A DNA stretch of 64,000 nt from Aequorivita vitellina (GCF_022008365.1 NZ_JAIRBA010000009.1:1-64000), one strand, 5' to 3'; shown: positions 45,852-55,228, counted from the first letter of the stretch. Numbers and translations: made by a program. The notes: generated by a model not told the origin, from the letters alone.

Positions 45852-46241
45852 TTATAGCTTCGTTTGGGCTATGATTTCTAACATCCAATCTTTAGCAGCG
45901 CTCAATTTTTTAAAGGTTTGAAAGGGTATATGTATAAAGAATTTTTCAAAATTTGCTATTTCCAAGGTTCTTTGACTTTTATAAACTATCGCAAACGCTA
46001 CTAAGTGTGGAATCTGTCTAGTATATGACTTTGGCGATAAATTTCTGGAATAATCGTTTACCCTATTAGATATATAACCGAAAGATTGGTCTCCATAAAA
46101 TTGTGATGCTAATTCTTGAATTTTAGCGACATACTCCTCATCCAGGGTAATGCCTTCGGCTGGGGTAGCAATCATATAGGTTTTGTAGAATTCAATTTTT
46201 ACAAATTTTAATTCTATTAATTCTACCGGAAGTTCAAACAT
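45852..46241 (-). CDS. Small conserved hypothetical protein
   Basis: The 129-residue soluble protein has a repeated strand/helix pattern (ELIELKFVKIEFYKTYMIAT, LVAFAIVYKSQRTLEIANFEKFFIHIPFQTFKKLSAAKDWM). This suggests a STAS/SpoIIAA-like fold, but I do not recognise the family. The gene overlaps nothing and lies just upstream-opposed to rnpB, 8 bases after rsmD on the same strand. Function unknown. Confidence 0.65.
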   Translation of the reverse strand: MFELPVELIELKFVKIEFYKTYMIATPAEGITLDEEYVAKIQELASQFYGDQSFGYISNRVNDYSRNLSPKSYTRQIPHLVAFAIVYKSQRTLEIANFEKFFIHIPFQTFKKLSAAKDWMLEIIAQTKL

Positions 46242-46249
46242 ACTACAAG

Positions 46250-46783
46250 TTACACAAAAAAGCTGAAAACGTTTCCACCGTATTTTCTCGCTTCGCTAAA
46301 GTTTGGTAAAGTAGAAAGGTCATTCTGTTTGGCGTGCTCAATTATTAAAAGTCCATCTTCATTTAAAAGATTTTTTTCGGCAACCTTAGAAACAATTTCT
46401 TCTAATTGTGAAGCGGTAAATTCATAAGGTGGGTCGGCAAAAATAACATCGTATTTACCCGAGACTTTTTCTAAATATTTGCCAACGTCTGTTTTTATAG
46501 CTGTTATGGGGAAGGTGAATTCTTCTGAAATTTTATTAATGTATTGCACACATCCTAGATGCGCATCAACCGCCGTTATGTGTGGCACGCCGCGCGAGGC
46601 AAATTCAAAACTAATATTTCCTGTTCCCGAAAAAAGATCTAATACTGAAAGTTCATCAAAAAAATAACGGACTCTTAAAATATTAAAAAGTGCTTCCTTT
46701 GCAAAATCGGTAGTAGGGCGAACTGGCAAATTTTTTGGAGCGGTTAATCTTCTTCCTTTGTGTGTGCCTGAAATTATTCGCAT
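46250..46783 (-). CDS. rsmD: 16S rRNA (guanine-N2)-methyltransferase RsmD
   Basis: RsmD methylates G966 of 16S rRNA with S-adenosyl-methionine. The 177-residue length is standard. The N-terminus MRIISGTHKGRRLTAP, motif I LDLFSGTGNISFEFASRG, and the catalytic DPPY motif (FADPPYEFTASQLEEI) are all intact. Its ATG overlaps the stop of DUF3822 (TAATG). Confidence 0.95.
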   Translation of the reverse strand: MRIISGTHKGRRLTAPKNLPVRPTTDFAKEALFNILRVRYFFDELSVLDLFSGTGNISFEFASRGVPHITAVDAHLGCVQYINKISEEFTFPITAIKTDVGKYLEKVSGKYDVIFADPPYEFTASQLEEIVSKVAEKNLLNEDGLLIIEHAKQNDLSTLPNFSEARKYGGNVFSFFV

Positions 46784-47604
46784 TATTGTGCATTTTTTAA
46801 AATGAAATGATTGTGGGCTTTATCAGTACCTAATTGGTAGTTGCTGTACTTGGTAGCATCTAAAAATTCGAGGTTGCGAATATACGTGTATGCAATTTTG
46901 TAATATTCATCTTCTTTGTCAATTTCTCCAAAAAGTATTACTGGAAGCGTATCTGGGTTTAAGTGGAGTTGTTCTAAGCAAAAAAGCGTGTAATATATAA
47001 AATCTTCGGGGGTTTTATATTGAAAGCTGTTGCAGAGTTGCAATTCGCCATTTTTTAAAATAATACAGTCGAAATTGTTTTTCTGAAAATGTAAAAACAT
47101 TTTTGGAAGTGAATAGTTCTCTTTTTCGAGTAGGGTTTTTAGCATTACAGAAACGGAGTGATAGTAGCTGAAAGAACCGTATTTTTCGAAAAAAAAGTTA
47201 TTGATATTCATAAACGGGATATAGACAACAACAATGTTTTTGAGTTCAATAACATCGTGTGCCATATAATCATTAGCCAAAATCTTAGAGTTAAACTTTA
47301 AGTATTCGCTTGCCTTTGTTTCGTCAAACAGAGGAGCAGGTATTACACTGTAAATGGGCGAGCTATATACAACTGTTACTTGGGCAAAGTTTGTGTTTAG
47401 TTCGGCATTATTATACATAACAGCTTCAATGTCCATCAATATTTCTTCGGGTGTCGTGCTGTGATCAAGACTTTTTTCAACAAAAAATATAGGGTCTTCA
47501 CTTGCAGGATTAGTCACCAAAAAAGAAAGCCCGTTCAAAGAAACTTGAACGGACAGTCTATTATGTACTTTGTTTTGTATGTTAGTTGACTTTTGCAGCA
47601 TCAT
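46783..47604 (-). CDS. DUF3822 family protein
   Basis: The 273-residue protein belongs to the Bacteroidetes DUF3822 family. Recognisable parts are NRLSVQVSLNGLSFLVTN (about 18-35) and FDCIILKNGELQLCNSFQYKTPEDFIYYTLFCLEQL (about 185-220). These strand/turn/strand patterns suggest an ASKHA (actin/GspL/PilM-like) fold, but this is my reading, not an established assignment. Its N-terminus overlaps the preceding gene by 23 bases and its stop couples to rsmD. Confidence 0.75.
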   Translation of the reverse strand: MMLQKSTNIQNKVHNRLSVQVSLNGLSFLVTNPASEDPIFFVEKSLDHSTTPEEILMDIEAVMYNNAELNTNFAQVTVVYSSPIYSVIPAPLFDETKASEYLKFNSKILANDYMAHDVIELKNIVVVYIPFMNINNFFFEKYGSFSYYHSVSVMLKTLLEKENYSLPKMFLHFQKNNFDCIILKNGELQLCNSFQYKTPEDFIYYTLFCLEQLHLNPDTLPVILFGEIDKEDEYYKIAYTYIRNLEFLDATKYSNYQLGTDKAHNHFILKNAQ

Positions 47605-48244
47605 AAATTTTGGGCCAGTTTCCAGAAGTATTTACTTCTTCTAGCGAGCCTACTTTAATATCGGGGCCATTAACACCATCAACAGATTGAACTTGAAGTT
47701 CTTGGGCTATTAAATCTGGATCTTGATCTGCCAAGATTACTTTTTTAGAAACTTTTGCTTCAAAAACTGAATAAGACACATCGTTTTTCTCAATTTTACC
47801 AGCTTTTAATTCAAATTTGGCATCAGTGTCCTCAACGGGAACATTCATCATAGTTTTATATCTATCGGTTCCGCCAAACAACGAATCTCTAACAGGTGTA
47901 AAACCTAATGTATCTATCAATGATTCTTCTATGAAATATCCTTTGTCAATCCCATAAGCTTTATTTTTAGCAACATCGGCATAACTGGTATCGCGGCGTT
48001 GTGTTCGTGCAAATTTGGCCGTGTCGATAAAACGCACCAAACTGTCCCAATCGCCAGTAAAACTACCGGTAATTTCTTTGTGGGCAAGCTCTGCGGCCTG
48101 TATATCTTTCAAATTTTTAATTACTTTGGCGTAGCGAGCCTCTTTAACTTTATTGAACTCAACTGGGCCCATTACCGAGTTATATAGCTTCCAACCAAGG
48201 AAGATGATGACAATCCAAAGAACAATCTGAATTACTAATTTCAT
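47582..48244 (-). CDS. Pilin-like or single-span conserved protein
   Basis: The 220-residue protein has an N-terminal membrane segment (IQIVLWIVIIFLGWKLY) followed by a long amphipathic helix (VEFNKVKEARYAKVIKNLKDIQAAELAHKEITGSFTGDWDSLVRFI) and a beta-rich C-terminal half. This membrane-plus-helix layout resembles a pseudopilin, but there is no prepilin leader. It is coupled to DUF3822 by a 23-base overlap. Function unknown. Confidence 0.65.
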   Translation of the reverse strand: MKLVIQIVLWIVIIFLGWKLYNSVMGPVEFNKVKEARYAKVIKNLKDIQAAELAHKEITGSFTGDWDSLVRFIDTAKFARTQRRDTSYADVAKNKAYGIDKGYFIEESLIDTLGFTPVRDSLFGGTDRYKTMMNVPVEDTDAKFELKAGKIEKNDVSYSVFEAKVSKKVILADQDPDLIAQELQVQSVDGVNGPDIKVGSLEEVNTSGNWPKIYDAAKVN

Positions 48245-48372
48245 TATTGATATTATTTAAGTGTTGATTTTACTAAAAGGTCTATCGCAAATCTACAATT
48301 TTTTTTTGTTCACAAAAGTATATTGCGAAAAAATCATACCTATCTTTAAACCCTCATAGTTAGCAGCAAATA

Positions 48373-49794
48373 ATGAATGTATCAGAATTTTACAGTTTTT
48401 TAAAAAATGATTTTCCGCATAAAACCACCACAACGCAGGATATTGCGCTCCAACTTTTGGCAAAATTTGTGCTGAGCTCCAACAAAAATGAAACGTTTTT
48501 ATTGAAAGGATATGCTGGAACGGGGAAGACAACCATCGTGGGGGCATTGGTAAAAAACTTGTCTAAAATTAAAAAGCGCTCTGTACTACTGGCCCCCACC
48601 GGAAGAGCAGCAAAGGTAATTAGCAACTATTCAAAAAAACAGGCGTTTACAATTCATAAAAAAATATATTTTCCAAAACGTGAAAAAGGCGCTGTGTCTT
48701 TTTCGCTTCAACAAAATAAACATCGCGACACTATTTTTATTGTAGATGAAGCTTCGATGATTCCCGATATAAATCAAGACTCCAGATTGTTTGAAAACGG
48801 TTCATTGTTAGACGATTTAATGCAATATGTGTACAGCGGAAATAACTGTAAATTACTTTTAATTGGCGATTCGGCTCAATTACCGCCCGTACATTTGGAT
48901 ATTAGCCCAGCCTTAGATGCGGCTTTACTCGAAAATCAATATAACCGTGAAGTTATAAAGTTAGAGCTAAATGAAGTGGTGCGGCAACAAATAGACAGCG
49001 GTATATTAGAAAATGCAACCCTAATTAGGGAGCGATTGGATGATGAACTCTATGAAGCATTTAAATTTTCTGGCATTAATTTTCCCGACATTATTCGGCC
49101 GGTCGATGGACAGGAAATTATGGACGCAATTAACGATAGTTACTCGGCCTTGGGGAACGAAGACACGGTAATTATTGTTCGTTCAAACAAGAGAGCTAAT
49201 CTGTACAATCAAAGCATTCGAGAACGTATTCTTTTTCAGGAATCGGAACTTTCATCGGGCGATTATTTAATGGTCGTGAAGAATAATTACTTTTGGGTAG
49301 ATAATACAAGCGAAGCTGGTTTTGTTGCCAATGGCGATATTGTAGAGATTCTGGAAATTTTTGCATTTAAAGAATTGTACGGTTTTCGTTTTGCTGAAGT
49401 AAAATTGCGAATGGTAGATTACCCAAATATGAAACCTTTGGAAACCGTGCTACTTTTAGACACGCTTACTTCCGAAACTCCATCACTTACTTATGACGAT
49501 TCAAATAAATTGTACCAGGAAGTTATGAAGGATTATGCAACTGAAAAATCGAAGTACAAAAAATTTCTGGCCGTAAAAAACAATAAATACTTTAACGCGC
49601 TTCAAGTGAAATTCAGTTATGCTATAACGTGTCATAAATCGCAAGGAGGGCAGTGGAATACAGTTTTTGTGGAACAACCTTACTTACCCAACGGTATAGA
49701 TAGAGAATACCTGCGATGGCTTTACACAGCCATTACGCGTGCGCAAGAAAAGCTATATTTAATAGGATTTAAAGATGAATTTTTTAGAGAATAA
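48373..49794 (+). CDS. RecD-like DNA helicase
   Basis: The 473-residue superfamily 1 ATPase has Walker A (LLKGYAGTGKTTIVGAL, about 44-60), motif Ia (LLAPTGRAAKVISNYS), Walker B (IFIVDEASMIPD) and motif III (LLIGDSAQLPPV). The final motifs read ITCHKSQGGQWNTVFV and WLYTAITRAQEKLYLIG. It is a single-module helicase, shorter than RecD of RecBCD, and no RecB/RecC is nearby. A role in DNA repair or replication-fork processing is likely from the family, but the exact substrate is not known. Confidence 0.9.
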   Translation: MNVSEFYSFLKNDFPHKTTTTQDIALQLLAKFVLSSNKNETFLLKGYAGTGKTTIVGALVKNLSKIKKRSVLLAPTGRAAKVISNYSKKQAFTIHKKIYFPKREKGAVSFSLQQNKHRDTIFIVDEASMIPDINQDSRLFENGSLLDDLMQYVYSGNNCKLLLIGDSAQLPPVHLDISPALDAALLENQYNREVIKLELNEVVRQQIDSGILENATLIRERLDDELYEAFKFSGINFPDIIRPVDGQEIMDAINDSYSALGNEDTVIIVRSNKRANLYNQSIRERILFQESELSSGDYLMVVKNNYFWVDNTSEAGFVANGDIVEILEIFAFKELYGFRFAEVKLRMVDYPNMKPLETVLLLDTLTSETPSLTYDDSNKLYQEVMKDYATEKSKYKKFLAVKNNKYFNALQVKFSYAITCHKSQGGQWNTVFVEQPYLPNGIDREYLRWLYTAITRAQEKLYLIGFKDEFFRE

Positions 49795-49829
49795 TGTAGC
49801 GAGATTAGATAGACAGATAAATCTTCGTG

Positions 49830-49848
49830 CAAGGTTTTAAAAACCTTG
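49830..49848. repeat. Short palindrome
   Basis: CAAGGTTT (49830-49837) pairs with AAACCTTG (49841-49848) in the gap between the helicase and the next gene; another typical dispersed Bacteroidetes palindrome. No T-tract follows. Confidence 0.6.
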
Positions 49849-49870
49849 TAGGTTTAACACTAAGTGAATT

Positions 49871-50449
49871 ATGCAAACCTTCAATGTAATATTAAGTATT
49901 TTCTTAGGTATTGGTCTCGCTGCGGCGGTGGGTTTTCGCGTGTTTTTACCGTTATTAATTTTGAGTTTGGCAGGTTATTTCAATGTAATTCCGTTGAACG
50001 AAAGCTGGCAATGGATTGGTAGTCTTCCGGCCGTAATTACAATGGCTGTGGCAACGGTAGTTGAAATTTTTGGGTATTATATTCCGTGGTTTGATAATTT
50101 ACTGGATACAATTGCGTTACCATTGGCAACTTTGGCAGGTACCGCAATAATGGTTGCAACCGTTACAGATTTAAGCCCGGGTGTTACTTGGACCTTGGCA
50201 ATTATTGCAGGCGGAGGAACTGCAGCAACAATAAAAGGCAATACTACTGCAGCCAGAATAACCTCAAGTACCACTACCGGTGGTTTTGCAAACCCCGTAT
50301 TAACTACTGTAGAAACGGGCACTTCAATTGTAATGGCGGTGGCTTCTATCTTTGTTCCTATTATTGCCTTTGTTTTAGTGTTATTTCTTTTTTTCGTAAT
50401 ATTTAGATTTTATAAAAAGCTTCGTAAAAAAGACGCCCCAAGAACATAA
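49871..50449 (+). CDS. DUF4126 membrane protein
   Basis: The 192-residue protein matches the DUF4126 pattern, with four to five membrane segments and small-residue-rich loops (LSIFLGIGLAAAVGFRVFLPLLILSLAGYF, TVTDLSPGVTWTLAIIAGGGTAATIKG, SSTTTGGFANPVLTTVETG). The C-terminus is basic (RFYKKLRKKDAPRT). It is probably an inner-membrane protein; function unknown. It precedes the Kdo fusion gene by 36 bases and may share its transcript. Confidence 0.8.
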   Translation: MQTFNVILSIFLGIGLAAAVGFRVFLPLLILSLAGYFNVIPLNESWQWIGSLPAVITMAVATVVEIFGYYIPWFDNLLDTIALPLATLAGTAIMVATVTDLSPGVTWTLAIIAGGGTAATIKGNTTAARITSSTTTGGFANPVLTTVETGTSIVMAVASIFVPIIAFVLVLFLFFVIFRFYKKLRKKDAPRT

Positions 50450-50455
50450 TCTTCT

Positions 50456-50463
50456 TATTTTTG
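50456..50463 (+). promoter_or_regulatory. -7 promoter element of the Kdo fusion gene
   Basis: TATTTTTG is a consensus -7 element 22 bases before the TTG start of the fusion gene. No -33 TTG lies at 19 bases, so it is a candidate only. Confidence 0.5.
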
Positions 50464-50485
50464 AATTCAATTTAAAAACTTCGAC

Positions 50486-52315
50486 TTGAAAATAATAGCA
50501 ATGATTCCCGCGCGTTACGGTGCATCGCGTTTTCCTGGAAAATTGATGCAAGATTTAGCAGGCAAACCTGTAATAGTACGTACTTACGAAGCTGCAAAAG
50601 CCACCAATCTCTTTGATGAGGTTTTTGTAGTTACTGATAGCGACATAATTTTCAAAGAAATAGAAGCCTTTGGTGGAAAGGCAATCATGAGCCAAAAAGA
50701 ACACGATTGCGGTAGCGACCGCATTGCCGAAGCCGTTGAAAACTTAGATGTAGATATAGTGGTAAACGTTCAGGGCGACGAACCATTTACCAGTAGAGAA
50801 GGACTGGAAAAAGTGTTGGCAGTGTTTAATGAACCAGATGCTGCTAAAATTGACTTAGCTTCACTAATGACCGAAATCCACGACTGGAAAGAGATTAGCG
50901 ACCCAAACTGTGTAAAGGTTATTGTAGATAAAGACAATTTTGCTCTGTATTTTTCGCGCTCGCCTATTCCATATCCGCGCGATAAAAATGTAGCACTTCA
51001 ATATTATAAACACAAAGGTATCTACGCCTTCAGAAAGCAAGCGATAATGGATTTTTACCGTTTGCCAATGCGTTCATTGGAAGCTGTAGAAAAGATTGAA
51101 TGCATCCGATATCTGGAATACGGGAAAAATATTAAAATGGTGGTATCTAACACTACAGGCGTTGAAATAGACACGCCCGAAGATCTTGCCAGAGCCAATA
51201 GATTACTAAAAGATAAGTCTGAAGATACCGTCAACAATAAGTTTCGTAATTTTCCTATGGTTCCGAAAGTGGTTTTTGGCGAAGGGTGTTTTGATCAACT
51301 GAGCACAATTCTCACTTCCCAAAAGCAGGAAAAAGCACCATTTATTTATTTGGTGGACGATACTTTTAAAAATAACACGCAATTTTTAGATAGAATTAAT
51401 CTTCGATTTAACGACAAGTTGCTATTTGTTTCGGCAGATGAAGAACCCAAAACGAGACAGGTTGATGAAATGGTTAAAAACATTAAAACCGAATTTACGT
51501 ATTTGCCATCGGGTATAATTGGCATTGGAGGAGGAACAGTAATGGATTTGGCAAAAGCGGTAGCCATTATGCTCAATAATAAAGGAAGCGCTGCAGATTA
51601 TCAAGGTTGGGATTTGGTGAAGAAAAAAGCAGTGTACCACGTAGGAATTCCAACTATTTCGGGAACAGGCGCCGAAGTTTCTCGTACAACCGTACTTACA
51701 GGCCCTGTGCGAAAACTGGGTATTAACAGCGATTTTACTCCTTTTGATCAAGTGGTTCTTGATCCGCAGCTTACCAAAGGCGTTCCAAAAAACCAGTGGT
51801 TCTTTACTGGCATGGATTGTTTTATTCACTGTGTTGAATCTTTAAATGGCACTTTTTTAAACGCTTTTAGCCAGAGTTATGGCGAAAAAGCGTACGAGCT
51901 TTGTTTAGAGATTTTTCTTGGCGATTCACTTTCTGAAGAAGAATCGCGCGCCAAACTTATGATGGCTTCGTGGCATGGTGGAATGAGTATTGCATATTCG
52001 CAAGTAGGAGTGGCGCACGCAATGAGCTATGGCCTTGGTTACGTTTTAGGAACCAAACACGGAGTAGGCAATTGTATTGTTTTTCAGCATTTAAAGGAAT
52101 TTTACCCCAAAGATGTGGCTTTGTTTGAACAAATGGTAGCCAAACACAACATTCAAATTCCGCAAGGAATATGTAAAGATCTTACTTCGGATCAAATGGA
52201 CACGATGATTACAGTAGCTTTAGGAATGGTTCCACTTTGGGAAAATGCACTTGGCACTAATTGGCAAGAGGTGATAACTCCAGAAAAACTAAAAGCGCTG
52301 TATTTAAAAATGTAG
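50486..52315 (+). CDS. kdsB: Fused CMP-Kdo synthetase / Kdo 8-oxidase-type dehydrogenase
   Basis: One frame of 609 residues joins two enzymes. Residues 1 to about 243 are KdsB ([19 protein letters not shown] start, [30 protein letters not shown]), which activates Kdo with CTP. Residues about 253-609 are an iron-dependent alcohol dehydrogenase of the KdnB type ([14 protein letters not shown], the NAD loop [15 protein letters not shown], metal ligands in [21 protein letters not shown] and GTKHGVGNC). KdnB of Shewanella oxidises C8 of Kdo on the way to 8-amino-Kdo. A short linker ([12 protein letters not shown]) joins them. The start is TTG. The aminotransferase KdnA is not in the window. Both halves look intact. 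Confidence 0.93.
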   Translation: MKIIAMIPARYGASRFPGKLMQDLAGKPVIVRTYEAAKATNLFDEVFVVTDSDIIFKEIEAFGGKAIMSQKEHDCGSDRIAEAVENLDVDIVVNVQGDEPFTSREGLEKVLAVFNEPDAAKIDLASLMTEIHDWKEISDPNCVKVIVDKDNFALYFSRSPIPYPRDKNVALQYYKHKGIYAFRKQAIMDFYRLPMRSLEAVEKIECIRYLEYGKNIKMVVSNTTGVEIDTPEDLARANRLLKDKSEDTVNNKFRNFPMVPKVVFGEGCFDQLSTILTSQKQEKAPFIYLVDDTFKNNTQFLDRINLRFNDKLLFVSADEEPKTRQVDEMVKNIKTEFTYLPSGIIGIGGGTVMDLAKAVAIMLNNKGSAADYQGWDLVKKKAVYHVGIPTISGTGAEVSRTTVLTGPVRKLGINSDFTPFDQVVLDPQLTKGVPKNQWFFTGMDCFIHCVESLNGTFLNAFSQSYGEKAYELCLEIFLGDSLSEEESRAKLMMASWHGGMSIAYSQVGVAHAMSYGLGYVLGTKHGVGNCIVFQHLKEFYPKDVALFEQMVAKHNIQIPQGICKDLTSDQMDTMITVALGMVPLWENALGTNWQEVITPEKLKALYLKM

Positions 52316-52332
52316 CAAACCCCACACGAATT

Positions 52333-52884
52333 ATGGGACTTACAAAATTTATTTTTGAAAAAGTAATGGGATGGAAAATTGAAGGTTCTTTTGACCCTAC
52401 GGTTAAGAAGGCTGTTATAATTGTTGTTCCGCATACCAGTTGGCACGATTTCTATTTGGGGTTATTTACACGACGCCTAACTAAAGTTAAAATTAATTAC
52501 ATTGCTAAAAAAGAACTTTTTGTGTGGCCTATTGGGTGGTATTTTCGATGGACTGGCGGCGTTAAATTAGATAGGACCCCCGGGCAGAATAAAGTTGAAG
52601 CAATTGCCGAGTTGTTTAATGACAAAGAAGAATTTCGATTGGCACTTTCTCCCGAAGGTACGCGTAAAAAAGTTGCAACTTGGAAGACGGGTTTTTATTA
52701 TATGGCTTTAGCAGCCAAAGTGCCTATAATTTGCGTAGCATTTAATTATGGATCAAAAAAAATAAGTATAGGCAATCCTTTTTTTCCAAGTGGAGACATT
52801 GCATCAGATATACCAAAACTTCGTTCGTTTTACAAGGGTGTTATTGGAAAAAATAAAGCGTATTCCTATGATATTGAAATGTAA
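52333..52884 (+). CDS. 1-acylglycerol-3-phosphate-type acyltransferase
   Basis: The protein (183 residues from the Met at 52333) has the PlsC-type acyltransferase motif with a His and Asp (VVPHTSWHDFYLGLF; the HxxxxD pattern is present) and later LSPEGTRKKVATWKTGFYYMA (the EGTR motif). It probably acylates a lipid or lysophospholipid at the membrane. The frame extends 24 codons further upstream into the fusion gene; the later Met gives a proper start 17 bases after the fusion stop. It follows the Kdo gene directly, so a lipid-A-related role is possible but unproven. Confidence 0.85.
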   Translation: MGLTKFIFEKVMGWKIEGSFDPTVKKAVIIVVPHTSWHDFYLGLFTRRLTKVKINYIAKKELFVWPIGWYFRWTGGVKLDRTPGQNKVEAIAELFNDKEEFRLALSPEGTRKKVATWKTGFYYMALAAKVPIICVAFNYGSKKISIGNPFFPSGDIASDIPKLRSFYKGVIGKNKAYSYDIEM

Positions 52885-52996
52885 ATTTTCGTCTCGCGCC
52901 CAATCATTAATTTGTTGTTAAATATTAGTTAAGCATTCAAAAAATGTGGCATTATTTTGAATCTTAATATTAATTATGCATAAAAAATATAAAACT

Positions 52997-54028
52997 ATGA
53001 AACGATTAAAATACTTAATTCCAATTCTTGCCTTGGCACTTACAGTGGTGTCTTGCAGTAGCGATGATGAAACCGGTGGTGGAGGGGAGCCAACTCCAGT
53101 AGCGATTTTGGCAAATCTATACGCTACGAGTAACACGAGTACTGCAATTCAGTCGTATGATTTTACACCAAACGGTATTGTACTGCGTTCCTTAATGACC
53201 AGTTCAGAAGATAATGAAGGAGTTTATTACGACGAAGATACCAGTGAACTGGTTGTGGCTTCCCGGTCGCAATCTGTAATTAATACGTATTCAAATATCG
53301 ATAATGTAAATAGCGGTAATAATCTAAGCCTATTTCTTTCTAGCGATACAGTTTTAGAAAGTCCTCGCGATATTGCTGTAAAAGACGATGTTTATATTGT
53401 TTCAGACAATGCAGACCTCGATAATAATCCCGATACAGATGAAGGCCGGTTTTTTATTTTTACGCGAGATAATTCAGGATATACTTTGCGAAATATTGTT
53501 ACCGTAAATTATGCCGTTTGGGGAATAGAACTAATAGGCAACGATCTGTATTCAGTAGTTGATAAAACAGGTGATATAGCAGTTTTTAAAAGTTTTATTG
53601 CAACTTATACTACAGATGTTACCGCAACTCCAGATAAACAAATAACTATTGAAGGTATTACCCGCACACACGGAATTACCGAAGACGATGGTTTTGTGGT
53701 ACTAACAGATATTGGAGACGCATCAAATGATGGTGATGGAGGTTTTCATTTTATAAATGGATTTATCACTAAATTTAATGCAACTCCAAATGGTGGTACA
53801 TTAAGTTTTGCCGGTAATCAAGTGCGAGTATCGGGTAGGTTAACTGAACTTGGCAACCCAGTGTCGGTAGAATACGATAGTCCAAGCCAGACTGTATTTA
53901 TTGCAGAACGCGCAAACGAAGGCGGTAAAATTCTTTTCTTTAATGAAATTGGAGCAGGTGGAAACTTAGTACCAAGTTTAAGTTCGCCATACGCAGGAGC
54001 CTCATCTTTATATTTTATTGATAGATAA
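52997..54028 (+). CDS. Surface-type lipoprotein, beta-propeller-like
   Basis: The 343-residue product starts with a lipoprotein signal (MKRLKYLIPILALALTVVSC), followed after the lipid Cys by SSDDETGGGGEP, an acidic/glycine stretch resembling the export signal of surface lipoproteins in Flavobacteria. The rest contains regularly spaced short repeats typical of a beta-propeller (ESPRDIAVKDDVYIVSDNAD, GITRTHGITEDDGFVVLTD, GNPVSVEYDSPSQTVFIAERA). Function unknown; it may bind a carbohydrate or protein on the surface. The Met at 52997 gives the normal signal peptide; an upstream Met is also in frame. Confidence 0.8.
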   Translation: MKRLKYLIPILALALTVVSCSSDDETGGGGEPTPVAILANLYATSNTSTAIQSYDFTPNGIVLRSLMTSSEDNEGVYYDEDTSELVVASRSQSVINTYSNIDNVNSGNNLSLFLSSDTVLESPRDIAVKDDVYIVSDNADLDNNPDTDEGRFFIFTRDNSGYTLRNIVTVNYAVWGIELIGNDLYSVVDKTGDIAVFKSFIATYTTDVTATPDKQITIEGITRTHGITEDDGFVVLTDIGDASNDGDGGFHFINGFITKFNATPNGGTLSFAGNQVRVSGRLTELGNPVSVEYDSPSQTVFIAERANEGGKILFFNEIGAGGNLVPSLSSPYAGASSLYFIDR

Positions 54029-54047
54029 AAATTAGTTTCTTATTATA

Positions 54048-54079
54048 TAAAAAAAGCCACCTATTACGGGTGGCTTTTT
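54048..54079. terminator. Bidirectional Rho-independent terminator
   Basis: AAAAAGCCACC pairs with GGTGGCTTTTT (54051-54079, loop TATTAC), with A and T runs on both sides. It separates the lipoprotein gene and the convergent YebC gene. Confidence 0.9.
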
Positions 54080-54098
54080 ATATTTTTTGAAATTCTTT

Positions 54099-54824
54099 TT
54101 ATTCTTCTTCAGAAGATTCTTCCATGGTATGATAGACATTTTGCACATCGTCATCTTCTTCTATTTTTTCTAAAAGTTTGTCAACATCTGCAGCTTCTTC
54201 AGCTGTTAATTTTTTTGTTACCTGCGGAATACGTTCAAAGCCTGAAGAAAGTATTTCAATATTTTTTTCTTCTAAATACGATTGAATAGCACCAAAACTT
54301 TCAAATGGAGCGTAGATTAAAATTCCGTCTTCATCTTCAAAAATCTCCTCAACGCCGTGGTCTATTAACTCTAATTCTAATTCTTCAATATCCAAGCCTT
54401 CTGGGTTTATTCTAAAATTACAGGTATGGTCAAACATAAACGACACAGATCCAGAAGTACCCAAGCTACCATCACATTTATTAAAATAACTGCGAATATT
54501 TGCAACAGTACGCGTGTTATTATCTGTCGCCGTTTCAATTAAAATTGCAATTCCGTGTGGGGCATAACCTTCAAAAAGAACTTCTTTATAATCGCCCAAA
54601 CTCTTGTCGCTTGCACGTTTTATAGCGCGCTCCACATTGTCTTTAGGCATGTTTACAGCCTTCGCATTTTGAATTACAGCACGTAACCTAGAATTAGAAT
54701 CAGGGTCTGGTCCGCCTTCTTTCACAGCCATTACAATGTCTTTTCCAATACGTGTGAATGCTTTAGACATTGCAGACCAACGCTTCATTTTTCTTGCTTT
54801 TCTAAATTCGAAAGCTCTTCCCAT
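54099..54824 (-). CDS. yebC: YebC/PmpR family DNA-binding regulator
   Basis: The 241-residue protein starts MGRAFEFRKARKMKRWSAMSKAFTRIGKDIVMAVKEGGPDPDSNSRLR, the family N-terminal domain. Other hallmarks are MPKDNVERAIKRASDK, the middle domain YAPHGIAILIETATDNNTRTVANIRSYFNKCDGSLG and a Glu-rich C-terminus (EEDDDVQNVYHTMEESSEEE). YebC-type proteins bind DNA and/or ribosomes and affect expression of various genes, including translation of proline stretches in some species. The target here is unknown. Confidence 0.92.
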   Translation of the reverse strand: MGRAFEFRKARKMKRWSAMSKAFTRIGKDIVMAVKEGGPDPDSNSRLRAVIQNAKAVNMPKDNVERAIKRASDKSLGDYKEVLFEGYAPHGIAILIETATDNNTRTVANIRSYFNKCDGSLGTSGSVSFMFDHTCNFRINPEGLDIEELELELIDHGVEEIFEDEDGILIYAPFESFGAIQSYLEEKNIEILSSGFERIPQVTKKLTAEEAADVDKLLEKIEEDDDVQNVYHTMEESSEEE

Positions 54825-54946
54825 ATTTATAATGATTTTGGTGAATTTTTCTTCCGCAATAGAAATAAACCGTCTCTATTTCTGTTGCAGACGAATGGTT
54901 TTTTAGTTATTGCAAATTTAAAAATTTGACTGGCATATCAAATTAA

Positions 54947-55228
54947 CTAACCTATAAGTTTATCTATAATCTGCGCCAATTCAAAATCTTTTTCTGTAAC
55001 TCCATCTGCATCGTGGGTGGAAAGATATATTTCAAGTGAATTATATACATTGCTCCACTCCGGGTGATGTTGCATTTTTTCGGCTTCAAAGGCAATTCGC
55101 GTCATTGCTGAAAAGGCTTCTTTAAAATCTTCAAACTCAAAAATAGTGTGTAATGCACCTTCGTGGTATTCCCAACCTTCAAATGCTTTCAATTTGTCGT
55201 TTATTTGTTTTTCAGTTAATGCTTTCAT
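54947..55228 (-). CDS. phhB: Pterin-4a-carbinolamine dehydratase
   Basis: The 93-residue protein matches PCD/DCoH, which dehydrates 4a-hydroxytetrahydrobiopterin and recycles pterin cofactor for aromatic-amino-acid hydroxylases. Active-site His residues are in KMQHHPEWSNVYNSLEIYLSTHDADGVTEKDFELA. No phenylalanine hydroxylase lies in this window. The start is a normal ATG. Confidence 0.93.
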   Translation of the reverse strand: MKALTEKQINDKLKAFEGWEYHEGALHTIFEFEDFKEAFSAMTRIAFEAEKMQHHPEWSNVYNSLEIYLSTHDADGVTEKDFELAQIIDKLIG

